Assembly: GCF_008124625.1 (NCBI RefSeq)
Contig: NZ_VNHM01000018.1
Span: 1-50,209, forward strand
From: Desulfallas thermosapovorans DSM 6562
GTDB lineage: Bacteria; Bacillota; Desulfotomaculia; Desulfotomaculales; Desulfallaceae
Length of the DNA stretch: 50,209 nucleotides
Direction: 5' to 3'
The position numbers were made by a program, and so were the translations under genes. Each line of letters begins with the position of its first letter. The stretch's first letter is position 1. Under the pieces are notes generated by a model. The model did no database searches. It worked only from the letters and a program-made list of their open reading frames with translations, and had not been told where the DNA came from. Shown here one piece after another: positions 1-8,412 of this stretch.

Positions 1-221
1 CGGCAATAGGCATAAAACAGAATCTTAGTCATTAAAACAGGATGATACGGTGGTTGACCTTTTATCCCTTTCTCGTATACCTTGTGGATAACCGTTAGAT
101 CCAAGTGGTCAACAAGATCACTGATAAAATAAACAAGATGTTCCTTGGGTAACCAATCCTGTGGCGCGGGCGGAAATAAATATATTTGATTTGGGTTGTA
201 TGGCTTATATCCTTTGATCAT
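1..221 (-). CDS. IS1182-like transposase, N-terminal part (runs off the left edge)
   Basis: Reading leftward from the ATG at 221, the frame stays open to the edge and encodes about 73 residues beginning MIKGYKPYNPNQIYLFPP, followed by a DWLPKEHLVYF stretch and PPYHPVLMTKILFYAYC. This layout (short basic start, a P-x-D-W-L-P-x-x-H-L motif, then Y-H-P) is typical of the N-terminal DUF772 domain of IS1182/IS5-group transposases, which cut and paste their own insertion sequence. The catalytic DDE part lies outside the window, so I cannot say whether the element is intact. Its right end should lie somewhere between 222 and about 390, but no terminal repeat can be identified without the other end. 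Confidence 0.8.
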   Translation of the reverse strand, partial: MIKGYKPYNPNQIYLFPPAPQDWLPKEHLVYFISDLVDHLDLTVIHKVYEKGIKGQPPYHPVLMTKILFYAYC

Positions 222-299
222 AATATTGTATATTTCGACAACTTGTACCAATTGCCCTGCTAATAGTATCTAATTTTCCTTGATTATGTTAATACTCAG

Positions 300-317
300 A
301 CAGGCTGCTAGCCTGTA
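300..317. repeat. Short perfect inverted repeat near the presumed IS end
   Basis: ACAGGCT, a 3-base spacer and AGCCTGT form a perfect 7-bp inverted repeat about 80 bases upstream of the transposase start. It may be part of the IS end or of the transposase promoter region. Nothing else shows its function. Confidence 0.35.
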
Positions 318-393
318 CTATCCATCAAGTTCCCAAGTCCCGGTAAACGCACTATTTGTTTGTTCCACAGATCTTCCCTTAATTAATTTAATC

Positions 394-547
394 ATGAAAG
401 GTAGGATATAACAATAGAATATTCTACTTTGTAATGGTGCTGATTTTCACCGGTACCCTGTTATATGGAACCATAGTACCTCTAATACCTGTCTATACCC
501 TACAGTTACAATTAACCTTGGTGAAATTTCAATCATTTTTTCGCTAG
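394..547 (+). pseudogene. Truncated second copy of the 5' end of the MFS gene at 4649
   Basis: From about 398 the plus strand encodes KVGYNNRIFYFVMVLIFTG and then TLLYGTIVPLIPVYT, closely matching residues 2 to about 36 of the MFS transporter at 4649. Over about 105 bases from 420 the DNA differs at only about nine positions. The reading frame is open to a TAG at 545-547 but the similarity stops near 525. The copy of the ATG at 394 is out of frame because of a few extra bases. It is therefore a fragment with no complete function, left by duplication or recombination. The presumed right end of an insertion sequence lies just upstream. Confidence 0.8.
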
Positions 548-605
548 TTTAAAAGAATAATTATTTTGAAAAAATGCTAAATAATCATTGTTTAGTTCAC
601 AATTA

Positions 606-617
606 AATTGTACAATT
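606..617. promoter_or_regulatory. 12-bp palindrome AATTGTACAATT upstream of the first Ca2+ ATPase
   Basis: A perfect 12-bp palindrome centred on TGTACA lies 116 bases before the ATPase start codon. A similar TGTACA-centred palindrome lies about 106 bases before the second ATPase gene at 26331. The shared core and distance suggest a regulator binding site, but no regulator is identified. A TTGACA hexamer at 656-661 is a possible -35 box, though the best -10-like hexamer (TATAAA, 675-680) is only 13 bases away. Confidence 0.4.
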
Positions 618-727
618 AGACCATTTAAAACCAATAAAACCATAAAAATAAAAACTTGACACATCTAAACTTGATATAAATGCAATGCAACCAACGTGTA
701 TATCAAAGGGGGCAAGGAGCTATTAAC

Positions 728-3340
728 ATGGCACCGCATAGCTTAAATTACAGCCAAGTGCTGGATCAATTACAAGTACGCCCGGAAACGGGCTTGGACT
801 CTGCTGAGGCGTCAAAGCGCCTGGCGAAATACGGTGTAAACAAACTCAAGGCTAAAAAAAATAAAACCAGTTTACAGCGTTTCTTTGAGCAGTTTAAGGA
901 CGTAATGATTCTCATCTTGATACTGGCAGCGGTAATCTCATTTGCAATTGCCTGCCACGAGGGAGAACCCGAAGGTTTTTTCGAGCCTGCCTTGATCCTA
1001 TTGATAGTTGTTATCAACGCCACAATAGGAGTGATCCAGGAGAGCAAGGCGGAAAAAGCACTGGAAGCTTTGCAAAATCTCTCTGCTCCCCACGCGCGGG
1101 TAATTCGCGACGGTAAAGAAACCGTTATCGAAGCGGCACACCTGGTTCCCGGTGACATTATCAGTTTGGAAGCCGGTGACTATGTTCCCGCTGACGCTAG
1201 AATTATTCTGTCCGCCAGTTTACAATCCCAGGAATCCGCCCTGACAGGAGAATCCGTCCCCGTTGAAAAGGATGCCGCTGCTGTGGTGGCGGAAAACGCC
1301 CCGTTGGGTGACCGGGTAAACATGCTTTATTCGGGCTGCAGCATTACCTATGGCCACGCCAAAGCTGTGGTCACCGCAACGGGCACAGATACCGAGATGG
1401 GCAAAATTGCCCATCTGCTGGATTCGGCCATCGACACCCAAACACCCCTTCAGCACAAACTGGCCCAGCTGGGTAAATACCTTGGTTTTATGGCCCTGGC
1501 AGCCTGTGCAATCATTTTTGTCATTGGAATAATGGACGGCATGAACGCCATGGAAATCTTTATGATTGCAGTGTCACTGGCGGTTTCGGCCATACCCGAA
1601 GGCTTACCGGCCATTGTAACGGTTGTACTGGCCATTGGCGTTCAGCGGATGGTCAAAAAGAATGTTATTATCAAGACATTGCCCGCGGTGGAAACACTGG
1701 GCAGCGCAACGGTCATTTGCTCCGACAAAACCGGCACCTTGACACAAAACAAAATGACACTGGTAAAGGCACTGGATGCGGAGACACCCGTTCTTGAGGA
1801 TATCAGTGAGGACAATTCACCGGCAATTAAAAAACTCCTTCAATACGCCGCCCTGTGCTGTGACGGCACAGTGGAATTTGAGAACGGCCGGGAGCACCAC
1901 ATTGGAGATCCCACCGAGACATCCATCGTGCTGGCGGCCCGTAAAAACGGCATGCCCAAGGATGAATTAAATCGCCTGTACCCGAGACTGGCTGAATTAC
2001 CCTTTGATTCCGACCGCAAGTTGATGACTACGGTCAATCATATTGATGGCAAGTACATTGTAATTGTCAAGGGTGCCTTCGATGTCTTGGCGGATAGGTG
2101 TATAAAAGGAAATTTGGAAGCGGGCAGAAAATACGCCCGGGAATTGAGCCGGCAGGCTTTGCGCTTGCTGGCTGTGGCCTATAAAGAAATTGCCACCCTT
2201 CCCCCAACGCCCACAACGGAAGAGCTGGAAAGCGGGCTAACTTTCATGGGTTTGGTGGGCATGATCGACCCGCCCCGCCCCGAAGCGCGGGATGCGGTGG
2301 CGGTTTGCCGCCAGGCAGGTATTAAACCGGTGATGATTACCGGTGACCATGTGGCCACCGCTTCAGCCATTGCCAAAGACCTGGGTATTTTGCTGGATGA
2401 GGATGATGCCATTACCGGCAGGAAACTGGCCATGATGTCCGAAGCGGAACTTAATGAGCGGGTGCGCAATATTGCAGTATATGCCCGTGTTTCACCGGAG
2501 GATAAAATACGCATCGTGCGCGCCTGGCAACACCAGGGTGAAATTGTTTCCATGACCGGCGACGGCGTAAATGATGCCCCTGCCCTGAAGGCAGCGGATA
2601 TCGGGTGCGCAATGGGGATTACGGGTACGGATGTGGCCAAAGGTGCATCGGACATAATACTCACCGATGACAATTTTGCCTCCATTGTGGATGCGGTGCG
2701 GGAAGGTCGCGGCATTTACGACAATATTAGAAAAGTTGTCGGTTTTTTGCTGGGAACCAACATCGGTGAAGTACTGACGGTATTTATCGCTATGCTTTTT
2801 TGGCGGGAGTCCCCCTTACTGGCCATACAGCTTTTATGGATTAACCTCATTACCGACAGCCTGCCCGCCATTGCACTGGGCATGGAAGCTGTGGAAAGGG
2901 ATGTTATGACCCGCAAACCCAGACCCAGAGGCGAGAGTATCTTTGCCCACGGGCTGGGAATACGCATCGTTATGCTGGGCACCATGTTTGCCGCATTAAC
3001 CCTGACCGGCTTTTTGATTGGTTGGAAAAGCACCGGAAATATCGTGGCCGGGCGCACCATGGCATTTCTCGTACTGGCCCTTTCCCAGGTTATTCACTCT
3101 TTCAATATGCGCTCCAACCACTCTTTGTTCAAAACCGGTATTTTTTCCAACCGGTATCTGAATTGGGCTGCGGGCATTTCAGTGGCCTTGATAGGCTTTA
3201 TTGTATTTATTCCCGCTGTGGCAACTGCCTTTGGCTTAACCCAGTTATCCAATAACATGTACCTTTTAGCTCTGGGGTTGGCCATGGCTCCGGTGGTGGT
3301 ATTGGAGATGTCCAAGGCATTTGGCCTGCTAAAGAAGTAA
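728..3340 (+). CDS. P2A-type calcium-transporting P-type ATPase
   Basis: An 870-residue membrane pump that uses ATP to export Ca2+ (or Mn2+) from the cytoplasm. The phosphorylation site is D333 in CSDKTGTLT. The ATP-domain TGD motif is at about 538-540 and the hinge motif GDGVNDAP begins at G611. Transport-site residues of the SERCA/PMR1 class are present: E in PEGLP (290-294, M4), N and E in TNIGE (M5), and N706 and D710 in NLITD (M6). The M8 position that is E908 in SERCA appears to be Q here (ALSQVIHSFN), suggesting a single ion site as in PMR1-type pumps. I chose the ATG at 728 because AAGGAG (714-719) sits 8 bases before it. An earlier in-frame ATG at 680 has no such site. A paralogue lies at 26331. 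Confidence 0.92.
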   Translation: MAPHSLNYSQVLDQLQVRPETGLDSAEASKRLAKYGVNKLKAKKNKTSLQRFFEQFKDVMILILILAAVISFAIACHEGEPEGFFEPALILLIVVINATIGVIQESKAEKALEALQNLSAPHARVIRDGKETVIEAAHLVPGDIISLEAGDYVPADARIILSASLQSQESALTGESVPVEKDAAAVVAENAPLGDRVNMLYSGCSITYGHAKAVVTATGTDTEMGKIAHLLDSAIDTQTPLQHKLAQLGKYLGFMALAACAIIFVIGIMDGMNAMEIFMIAVSLAVSAIPEGLPAIVTVVLAIGVQRMVKKNVIIKTLPAVETLGSATVICSDKTGTLTQNKMTLVKALDAETPVLEDISEDNSPAIKKLLQYAALCCDGTVEFENGREHHIGDPTETSIVLAARKNGMPKDELNRLYPRLAELPFDSDRKLMTTVNHIDGKYIVIVKGAFDVLADRCIKGNLEAGRKYARELSRQALRLLAVAYKEIATLPPTPTTEELESGLTFMGLVGMIDPPRPEARDAVAVCRQAGIKPVMITGDHVATASAIAKDLGILLDEDDAITGRKLAMMSEAELNERVRNIAVYARVSPEDKIRIVRAWQHQGEIVSMTGDGVNDAPALKAADIGCAMGITGTDVAKGASDIILTDDNFASIVDAVREGRGIYDNIRKVVGFLLGTNIGEVLTVFIAMLFWRESPLLAIQLLWINLITDSLPAIALGMEAVERDVMTRKPRPRGESIFAHGLGIRIVMLGTMFAALTLTGFLIGWKSTGNIVAGRTMAFLVLALSQVIHSFNMRSNHSLFKTGIFSNRYLNWAAGISVALIGFIVFIPAVATAFGLTQLSNNMYLLALGLAMAPVVVLEMSKAFGLLKK

Positions 3341-3461
3341 CAATGATGACTCCGGTACGTTTTTTGTTTCTTGCCATCCTGCAAATTTTTTCTGGCAGCC
3401 TGCATAAAACACCAATAAAAGCCGCATCTATATGATTAATAAATGCCGGGGGGTTATTAAT

Positions 3462-4433
3462 GTGGATACGAAAAATAACGAAAAACACTTGGAGCTGGCA
3501 ACCTTTGCAGGCGGCTGTTTTTGGTGCCTGGTGGCCCCTTTTCAGCAGTTACCGGGCGTGGTTAAAGTATTGTCCGGCTATACCGGTGGGCACAAAGAGT
3601 TTCCCACCTATGAGGAAGTCTGCTCCAATACCACGGGGCATTATGAAGCGGTGCAAATAACATTTGATCCCGATATATGCCCGTATGAAAAACTACTTGA
3701 CACTTACTGGCGGCAGATTGACCCCACCGATGCGGGGGGACAGTTTGCGGACCGCGGGCCATCTTACAGAACTGCATTTTTTTACCATAACCAAAACCAA
3801 AAAGAAAAAGCTGAAGCGTCCAAAAGGGCCATCGAAGAAAGTGGTCGTTTTGACAAGCCTATTGCCACGCAAATAATCGAAGCTTCTCCTTTTTACCCCG
3901 CTGAAGAATACCACCAAAACTACCACCAAAAAAATCCCGAACACTACGGCATGTACCGCCGGGGCTCCGGGCGCACCAAATTTATAGAAAAATACTGGGG
4001 AAATGACAGGGACCGGGAATTGATTAAGAAAAAGTTGAACAGGCTCCAGTATGAAGTGACCCAAAACAACGCCACCGAACCGCCCTTTAATAATGAATAC
4101 TGGGATCATCAGCAAGAGGGTATATACGTGGATATCGTTTCCGGTGAACCTCTGTTCAGTTCCCTTGATAAATTTGATTCCGGGTGCGGCTGGCCCAGTT
4201 TCACCAAACCGCTCCACCCGGAAAACATCAAAAAACGCACTGATAAGAGCCATAATATGCTCCGCACCGAAGTTAGAAGCAAAGAGGCGGACTCCCATTT
4301 GGGCCATGTGTTTGACGACGGCCCGGCCCCAACAGGTTTGCGTTACTGCATTAACTCGGCTTCATTACGGTTTATTCCCAAGGAGGATCTGGAAAAGGAG
4401 GGCTATGGAGAATACCGCCGACTTTTTGATTAA
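3462..4433 (+). CDS. msrAB: Bifunctional peptide methionine sulfoxide reductase MsrA/MsrB
   Basis: A fused enzyme of about 323 residues that repairs oxidised methionine. The N-terminal MsrA domain reduces the S-sulfoxide and carries the catalytic cysteine in GGCFWC (C19). The C-terminal MsrB domain reduces the R-sulfoxide and carries [17 protein letters not shown] and the catalytic cysteine in [11 protein letters not shown] (C296). The paired CxxC zinc sites of some MsrB proteins are not seen. I prefer the GTG at 3462, preceded by a run of G at a good distance. An in-frame ATG at 3432 lacks a ribosome site. The gene follows the ATPase by about 120 bases and ends in a strong terminator, so it may be cotranscribed with the ATPase. 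Confidence 0.93.
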   Translation: MDTKNNEKHLELATFAGGCFWCLVAPFQQLPGVVKVLSGYTGGHKEFPTYEEVCSNTTGHYEAVQITFDPDICPYEKLLDTYWRQIDPTDAGGQFADRGPSYRTAFFYHNQNQKEKAEASKRAIEESGRFDKPIATQIIEASPFYPAEEYHQNYHQKNPEHYGMYRRGSGRTKFIEKYWGNDRDRELIKKKLNRLQYEVTQNNATEPPFNNEYWDHQQEGIYVDIVSGEPLFSSLDKFDSGCGWPSFTKPLHPENIKKRTDKSHNMLRTEVRSKEADSHLGHVFDDGPAPTGLRYCINSASLRFIPKEDLEKEGYGEYRRLFD

Positions 4434-4454
4434 ACATCATTCCCCGGTTATTGG

Positions 4455-4491
4455 AAAACCCGCCAGCGCGGACTGGCGGGTTTTCTTTTAT
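4455..4491 (+). terminator. Rho-independent terminator after msrAB
   Basis: A 12-bp perfect stem (AAAACCCGCCAG at 4455-4466, its complement at 4473-4484) with a 6-base loop is followed by a T-rich tract. It lies just downstream of the msrAB stop. Confidence 0.92.
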
Positions 4492-4540
4492 TCCTGATTA
4501 AAAATTACCCTCCAAATTAACCGGACTGCCCGGTTGCTTT
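4473..4540. repeat. Double-terminator direct repeat, copy 1
   Basis: This stretch covers the second arm of the msrAB terminator, then CCTGATTAAAAATT, then a second hairpin (AACCGG 4519-4524, CCGGTT 4530-4535) with a T tract. The same arrangement recurs at about 5910-5977 after the MFS gene, with clearly similar sequence including CCTGAT(T/C)AAAAATT. The MFS gene thus lies between two diverged copies. Confidence 0.7.
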
Positions 4541-4648
4541 TTACTGATATATCCCCTTGCTCCCAAAGAAGGATCTTTCAAAGCGTGCCGAGAAAGAATT
4601 CAGGTATCTTTTTTAGCACGACAAATAAAAAACAGGGAGAATTAAGTT

Positions 4649-5836
4649 ATGTTGGGATATAAGCAAAGGATATTCTACTTTGTAATGGTGCTGATTTTCA
4701 CCGATACCCTGTTATATGGAACCATAGTGCCTCTAATACCTGTTTATACCCAGCAGTTGCAATTAAACCCGGTGATGATGGGGGTTATATTTGCTGCCTA
4801 TTCCCTGGGGCTTTTAGTGTTCAGTATCCCTTTGGGCATAATCGCCGAAAGATACGGCTACAGAAAGGTTTTTTTAGCCGGCATGGCGGGTTTAACCCTG
4901 GCCACCGCCCTTTACGGCTTCGCCAACAGCCCCGAAATATTGTTCTGTTGTCGCCTTATACAGGGAATCGCGGCGGCTGCTTCGTGGACGGCGGGACTGG
5001 CCATGGTAGCTTTGTTATACCCCGAACAGCAGGGGGAAAAATTAGGTTTAATTATGGCGGCCATGGGTCTGGGAACAATTCTTGGCCCTCCCATTGGCGG
5101 CATGTTGTTCCACTACCTGGGTTACCGGGAAATGTTTATGACACTGGCAGCTTTTTGTTTTTCGTTGCTTTTAATGCTCTGTTTTGTGAAATTCGGCCAT
5201 TTGGCCGGGGGTAACCGGGATAAGAATTTTGCTATTTGGCAGGTTAGAGATAACCCTGGCCTGGTATGGCTGGGTGTGGTAGTTATAATTGCCAGCAGCA
5301 GCTTTGGCATGCTGGAAATATTATTACCCAATTACCTGCACGGGCGTTTTGGGCTGGGCAGTTTACAAATTGGCATGGTTTTCGGCCTGATGGGCTTGGT
5401 GCACGCCTTCAGTGACGCCGGGGTGGGCTTTTTATCGGACCGGCACGGCTACAAACCATTTGTGTACTGGGGTCTTTGGGCCAGCGCCCTTTGCCTGCCA
5501 TTTTTAGCCCTGGCACCCAACCCGGTAATATTAACCCTGCTGATAACACTTTTAGGCATAGCCCTGGGAGCGGTGCTTACACCCAGTCAACCGTTAATGT
5601 ATCATATTGTTGCGGCCGACCCGGTTTTGTGGCCCGGCGGCGGGGCCGGGCTTGTATACGGGGTCTTTAACACCTGTTTTTCCATGGGGTTAATGCTCGG
5701 GCCGCCGCTGGGCGGGATGCTGGAAAGATATTTGGGTTTTTCGGCGGGGCTAATTATATTTGCTGTGCTGTTAATGGCTTCGGCAGTGCTTTTCCGTTAT
5801 AAAGTAAGCACGTTGCCGTTGCGCAACGCCGTCTAG
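4649..5836 (+). CDS. Major facilitator superfamily (MFS) transporter
   Basis: A 395-residue protein with about twelve hydrophobic segments, of the drug:H+ antiporter type. The first helix is followed by TLLYGTIVPLIPVYT. The loop between helices 2 and 3 reads GIIAERYGYRKVF, a form of the MFS motif A, and its counterpart in the second half is FLSDRHGYKPF. Helix 5 contains GLGTILGPPIGG, like the antiporter motif C. These features suggest export of a small toxic or hydrophobic molecule, but the substrate cannot be read from sequence. Start at ATG 4649 is supported by GGGAG upstream. The gene sits alone between two terminators, and a broken copy of its first 36 codons lies at 394-547. Confidence 0.88.
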   Translation: MLGYKQRIFYFVMVLIFTDTLLYGTIVPLIPVYTQQLQLNPVMMGVIFAAYSLGLLVFSIPLGIIAERYGYRKVFLAGMAGLTLATALYGFANSPEILFCCRLIQGIAAAASWTAGLAMVALLYPEQQGEKLGLIMAAMGLGTILGPPIGGMLFHYLGYREMFMTLAAFCFSLLLMLCFVKFGHLAGGNRDKNFAIWQVRDNPGLVWLGVVVIIASSSFGMLEILLPNYLHGRFGLGSLQIGMVFGLMGLVHAFSDAGVGFLSDRHGYKPFVYWGLWASALCLPFLALAPNPVILTLLITLLGIALGAVLTPSQPLMYHIVAADPVLWPGGGAGLVYGVFNTCFSMGLMLGPPLGGMLERYLGFSAGLIIFAVLLMASAVLFRYKVSTLPLRNAV

Positions 5837-5894
5837 TTAGTGAGCACGGGGGTAGGGTTTCCAGTACCCCCTATAAACTTGGTACATGAGAAAT

Positions 5895-5926
5895 ACCCGC
5901 CAATGTAAACCGGCGGGTTATCTTTT
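5895..5926 (+). terminator. Rho-independent terminator after the MFS gene
   Basis: ACCCGCC (5895-5901) pairs with GGCGGGT (5912-5918) across a 10-base loop, followed by TATCTTTTT. It belongs to the repeated double-terminator unit. Confidence 0.8.
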
Positions 5927-5977
5927 TCTCCTGATCAAAAATTGGCTCTAATTAGCCGGGCTGCCCGTTTTCTTCCT
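5910..5977. repeat. Double-terminator direct repeat, copy 2
   Basis: Diverged copy of 4473-4540: a terminator arm, then CCTGATCAAAAATT, then a second GC-rich motif GGGCTGCCCG with a T-rich tract. The copy ends at the tail of the GyrI-like relic on the other strand. Confidence 0.7.
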
Positions 5978-6173
5978 ATTTAACCGGAAAGGTAATCCTG
6001 GTTAGAAGTTCACTTTCCGGTGTATCACAGGGGCTGTTTAGATAAAATTCATAAGCCAACCGGGTAGGGGTGTAACCGTTTTCACTTATCCACTGTGTAA
6101 GGGCGTTATATGCAAGCTCAAATAATATATCTTTGTTTCCCTTTAGGCGAACTTTTGGGTACTTGGTACGTCT
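5976..6173 (-). pseudogene. C-terminal relic of a GyrI-like effector-binding domain gene
   Basis: The minus strand encodes FELAYNALTQWISENGY, then PTRLAYEFYLNSP, PESELLTRITFPV and a stop. This matches the last third of the GyrI-like/AraC effector-binding fold, where a family-typical W-I-x-x-N-G-Y and Y-E-x-Y-L-x-x-P lead to a final I-x-F-P-V strand. The rest of the domain (normally about 100 more residues) is missing. Upstream codons on this strand read as unrelated sequence. Proteins of this family bind small hydrophobic ligands, often drugs, so it might once have regulated the neighbouring exporter. That link is a guess. Confidence 0.65.
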
Positions 6174-6260
6174 TAATTTTAACAGCCAACATGGCTGAAT
6201 ATAAAACATGCCCGGTTGTAACCAGCGTTGCCCCGGCATAAAAAGTTAGGATGGTGTATC

Positions 6261-7148
6261 GTGCGCAGGTTATTGTTTTTAGTGCTGGCTATTTTACTTC
6301 TGTTCGTCGCCGGCGGCTGCGGTGGAGCGGCCAATGACGCGTCCGCTCCAACCGCAACTGACGGCAGCGGCCAGTATGATAATCAAACAGCCAATATGTC
6401 CACTGAACAAATGGAAAAGGTCAAGGCAGAGGAAGAAGCCCGGGCCGGTGCAACACAAAAAATTATTACCACCGTGAACCTGGTGATGGCAGTGGCTGAT
6501 GTCAATGAAACTGTCTCGAAAGTGGAGCAAATACTCCAGGAGGTTAACGGTTATGTTCAAGATGCCGACTTTTGGTTTGTCAATGACCGCCCCCGGGGTA
6601 ATTTTACTTTACGTTTACCAGTGGAAAAGGTGGATGAGACATTGCCCCGTTTGGAAGCCCTGGGGCAAGTTGAGAGAAAAAACATTTCCGGGCAGGACGT
6701 CACTGAAGAGTATTATGATGTCGAAGCCCGCAAAAACAACCTCCAAAAACAGGAGGAACGATACCTGGAACTACTGAGCAAGGCTAACACGGTTAAGGAT
6801 ATGCTGGAAATCGAGAACGAGCTGGCCCGGATACGCGGTGAGATCGAATCCTTTGAAGCCAGGCTGAAGGTGCTGGATAACCGGGTGAATCTAGCCACCA
6901 TAAACCTGGAACTTCGCTCACCCCAGGGATTATCCACCGGTGAAACTTTGAGGGACCCCTTCGGGCAGCGGATACAGGCCGGGTGGCAGCGCGGCGTTAA
7001 CGGTATGATCAACCTGGTTCAGGATCTGTTTGTCTTTTTGGTTATATTGCTGCCCTATACACCAATCTTGGCCGTGGGTGGCTACTTAATCTACCGGTTG
7101 TATAAAATCAGGGTGTTCAGGAAAAATGGCCACAATGGAAAAGACTAA
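6261..7148 (+). CDS. DUF4349 lipoprotein
   Basis: A 295-residue envelope protein of unknown function. It starts with a lipoprotein signal (hydrophobic residues 4-16, lipobox AGGC with the lipidated cysteine at C20), followed by a low-complexity linker. The DUF4349 domain runs from about residue 60 to 215 (KIITTVNLVMAVADV to NLATINLELRSP), and its middle (about 150-195) is charged and helical, probably coiled coil. A single hydrophobic helix lies near residues 250-275, followed by basic residues, so both ends would be held at the membrane. Start GTG 6261 is chosen for the signal peptide and the AGGATGG ribosome site. An in-frame ATG 33 bases earlier has neither. Confidence 0.82.
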   Translation: MRRLLFLVLAILLLFVAGGCGGAANDASAPTATDGSGQYDNQTANMSTEQMEKVKAEEEARAGATQKIITTVNLVMAVADVNETVSKVEQILQEVNGYVQDADFWFVNDRPRGNFTLRLPVEKVDETLPRLEALGQVERKNISGQDVTEEYYDVEARKNNLQKQEERYLELLSKANTVKDMLEIENELARIRGEIESFEARLKVLDNRVNLATINLELRSPQGLSTGETLRDPFGQRIQAGWQRGVNGMINLVQDLFVFLVILLPYTPILAVGGYLIYRLYKIRVFRKNGHNGKD

Positions 7149-7211
7149 TGGCAATGGGGTGCAAAACAGAATTAATATTCTGCCAACTCATTACACCGGT
7201 GAAGTCACCTT

Positions 7212-7355
7212 GACGTAAAATCTACCGGCCAAACATTTAATGGACCGGCCAAATCCTTTAGCCACCGGAAACTGGTGGAACTGACCTTGACCATTGGTTT
7301 TTATAACTTAGTGGCCCGCGTTTTGGAAAACACGGAAGTTGAGGTGGAAAGCTAG
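7212..7355 (+). pseudogene. C-terminal relic of a carboxymuconolactone decarboxylase-like gene
   Basis: The frame ending at TAG 7353-7355 encodes SFSHRKLVELTLTIGFYN and then LVARVLENTEVEVES. Family members of the AhpD/carboxymuconolactone decarboxylase fold end in a similar helix (L-V-E-L-x-x-x-I-G-x-Y-N-x-x-A-R-x-L). The domain proper, including its CxxC region where present, is missing, and an in-frame stop lies just upstream of 7212. The remainder of the 7149-7486 gap holds no other gene that I can recognise. Confidence 0.6.
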
Positions 7356-7428
7356 CTTTACAAAAAATAGCTGACTGGTATTAGATTTGTCGGCCGAAAA
7401 GACCAGTTGGTAAAAATTCACCTGAACA

Positions 7429-7476
7429 GGGGACAGTTTTTGTGCCAGCAAAACGTAAAGCACCGGAACCGTCCCC
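7429..7476 (-). repeat. GGGGAC hairpin element downstream of hepT
   Basis: On the minus strand GGGGACGGTT pairs with AACTGTCCCC across a 28-base loop (arms 7467-7476 and 7429-7438, one G-U pair). The right part, AACCGTCCCCGTGCTTC at 7467-7483, recurs with one change at 9416-9432. It looks like a dispersed intergenic hairpin repeat. Confidence 0.55.
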
Positions 7477-7486
7477 GTGCTTCTTT

Positions 7487-7903
7487 TCATAGAAATGTTT
7501 TTACTACTGCCCCAACGAATGTTCTAAAATCATCCAGGTTCCTTATCAGAATCTGGTATACCTCTTTATCGTCCACATCATGATACAGGTGAACCACCCG
7601 GTTTCGAAACTTGGCCATCTGTAAAAAAACCGGCTCTTTTTTTTGAGGTAGAATCCCTTGCTCTACTAAAATTAATAAGGCTTCGGCATAAGTTTTGGGG
7701 GTTCGGAAACGTTCCCTGGCAATAACATGGTGGGCAATATCCAGCATCGCTTCAATGGATACCTGTATCAGGTGCTTTGCGGATTCAACATAGTAGAACT
7801 TGTCTAAAAATTCTTCGGGGGAGAGCTGGGCCAGGATTTCCAATTTGGCTAAATTGTCCTCGATAACACTGATTTTATGCTGGACAACTTCCTTATCCAC
7901 CAT
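7487..7903 (-). CDS. hepT: HepT-like HEPN-domain toxin (DUF86)
   Basis: A helical protein of about 138 residues. It carries the HEPN signature near its end: RNRVVHLY, that is R-x4-H followed by x-Y. HepT proteins are RNA-cleaving or RNA-blocking toxins neutralised by a partner MNT nucleotidyltransferase, which in the best studied pairs adds AMPs to the toxin tyrosine. That partner lies immediately upstream and overlaps this gene. I chose the second ATG at 7903 because AGGAGG sits 9 bases before it. The first ATG at 7909 would be only 3 bases away. The gene ends just before a GGGGAC hairpin repeat. Confidence 0.85.
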   Translation of the reverse strand: MVDKEVVQHKISVIEDNLAKLEILAQLSPEEFLDKFYYVESAKHLIQVSIEAMLDIAHHVIARERFRTPKTYAEALLILVEQGILPQKKEPVFLQMAKFRNRVVHLYHDVDDKEVYQILIRNLDDFRTFVGAVVKTFL

Positions 7904-8336
7904 CGACATAAACCTCCTTTAGCGCCTTACACCTTTCGCGCTGAAAGTTTTTCAGGTGGTATGCATAATCAAAATAGTACTTGTAAGTATCCTCCAAAAA
8001 ATTACTGGTCGATACATAATCCGCCTGGTAGATCAATTGACCCTCCGCAATAGCACGGTAACGTAGTTGTATGGGCGACCTGTTTAAATTAACCACGTCA
8101 ATTCGATCTGTTTCCAGTGCCAAACTTAGAGCAACTTCCAGTTCCAGTTCCGTCCTTAAATCCGCCTTAATTTCCGGCAAAAAGATAACACCCAGGTCAA
8201 TATCGCTATGGATGGTTTGATACTCTGTGCCGTATGAGCCAAATAAATACACCGCAGCTATGTCGGTTCTTTGCTCCAGTACCCTGACTACTTTGCCAAT
8301 AGGAACATCAATTTTCTTTCTTTCCCCGGACTGCAT
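7893..8336 (-). CDS. mntA: MntA-like minimal nucleotidyltransferase antitoxin
   Basis: A 147-residue protein of the MNT nucleotidyltransferase family. It has the exact GSX10DXD active-site motif: GSY at about residue 33 and DID ten residues after the GS. This is the fingerprint of MntA-type antitoxins that AMPylate HepT. The gene precedes hepT and overlaps it by about 11 to 17 bases, the standard order for this toxin-antitoxin class, which implies translational coupling and tight stoichiometry. The ribosome site before ATG 8336 is weak. Such pairs are often phage-defence or plasmid-stability modules and are commonly exchanged between strains. Confidence 0.87.
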   Translation of the reverse strand: MQSGERKKIDVPIGKVVRVLEQRTDIAAVYLFGSYGTEYQTIHSDIDLGVIFLPEIKADLRTELELEVALSLALETDRIDVVNLNRSPIQLRYRAIAEGQLIYQADYVSTSNFLEDTYKYYFDYAYHLKNFQRERCKALKEVYVDGG

Positions 8337-8412
8337 AAAAACACCTGCCTTTTCATGTAATTACCCTGTGTAATCTCGAACGAACAGCGGCTTCCGAGAT
8401 ACCCGGGGTAAT

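Noticed and set aside
656-681. A full promoter for the first ATPase
   Set aside because: TTGACA is clear but the nearest -10-like hexamer has only 13 to 15 bases of spacing, so it is mentioned but not called.
2179-3060. Long minus-strand open frames opposite the first ATPase gene
   Set aside because: Ser/Ala-rich reading of the antisense strand of a clearly conserved gene.
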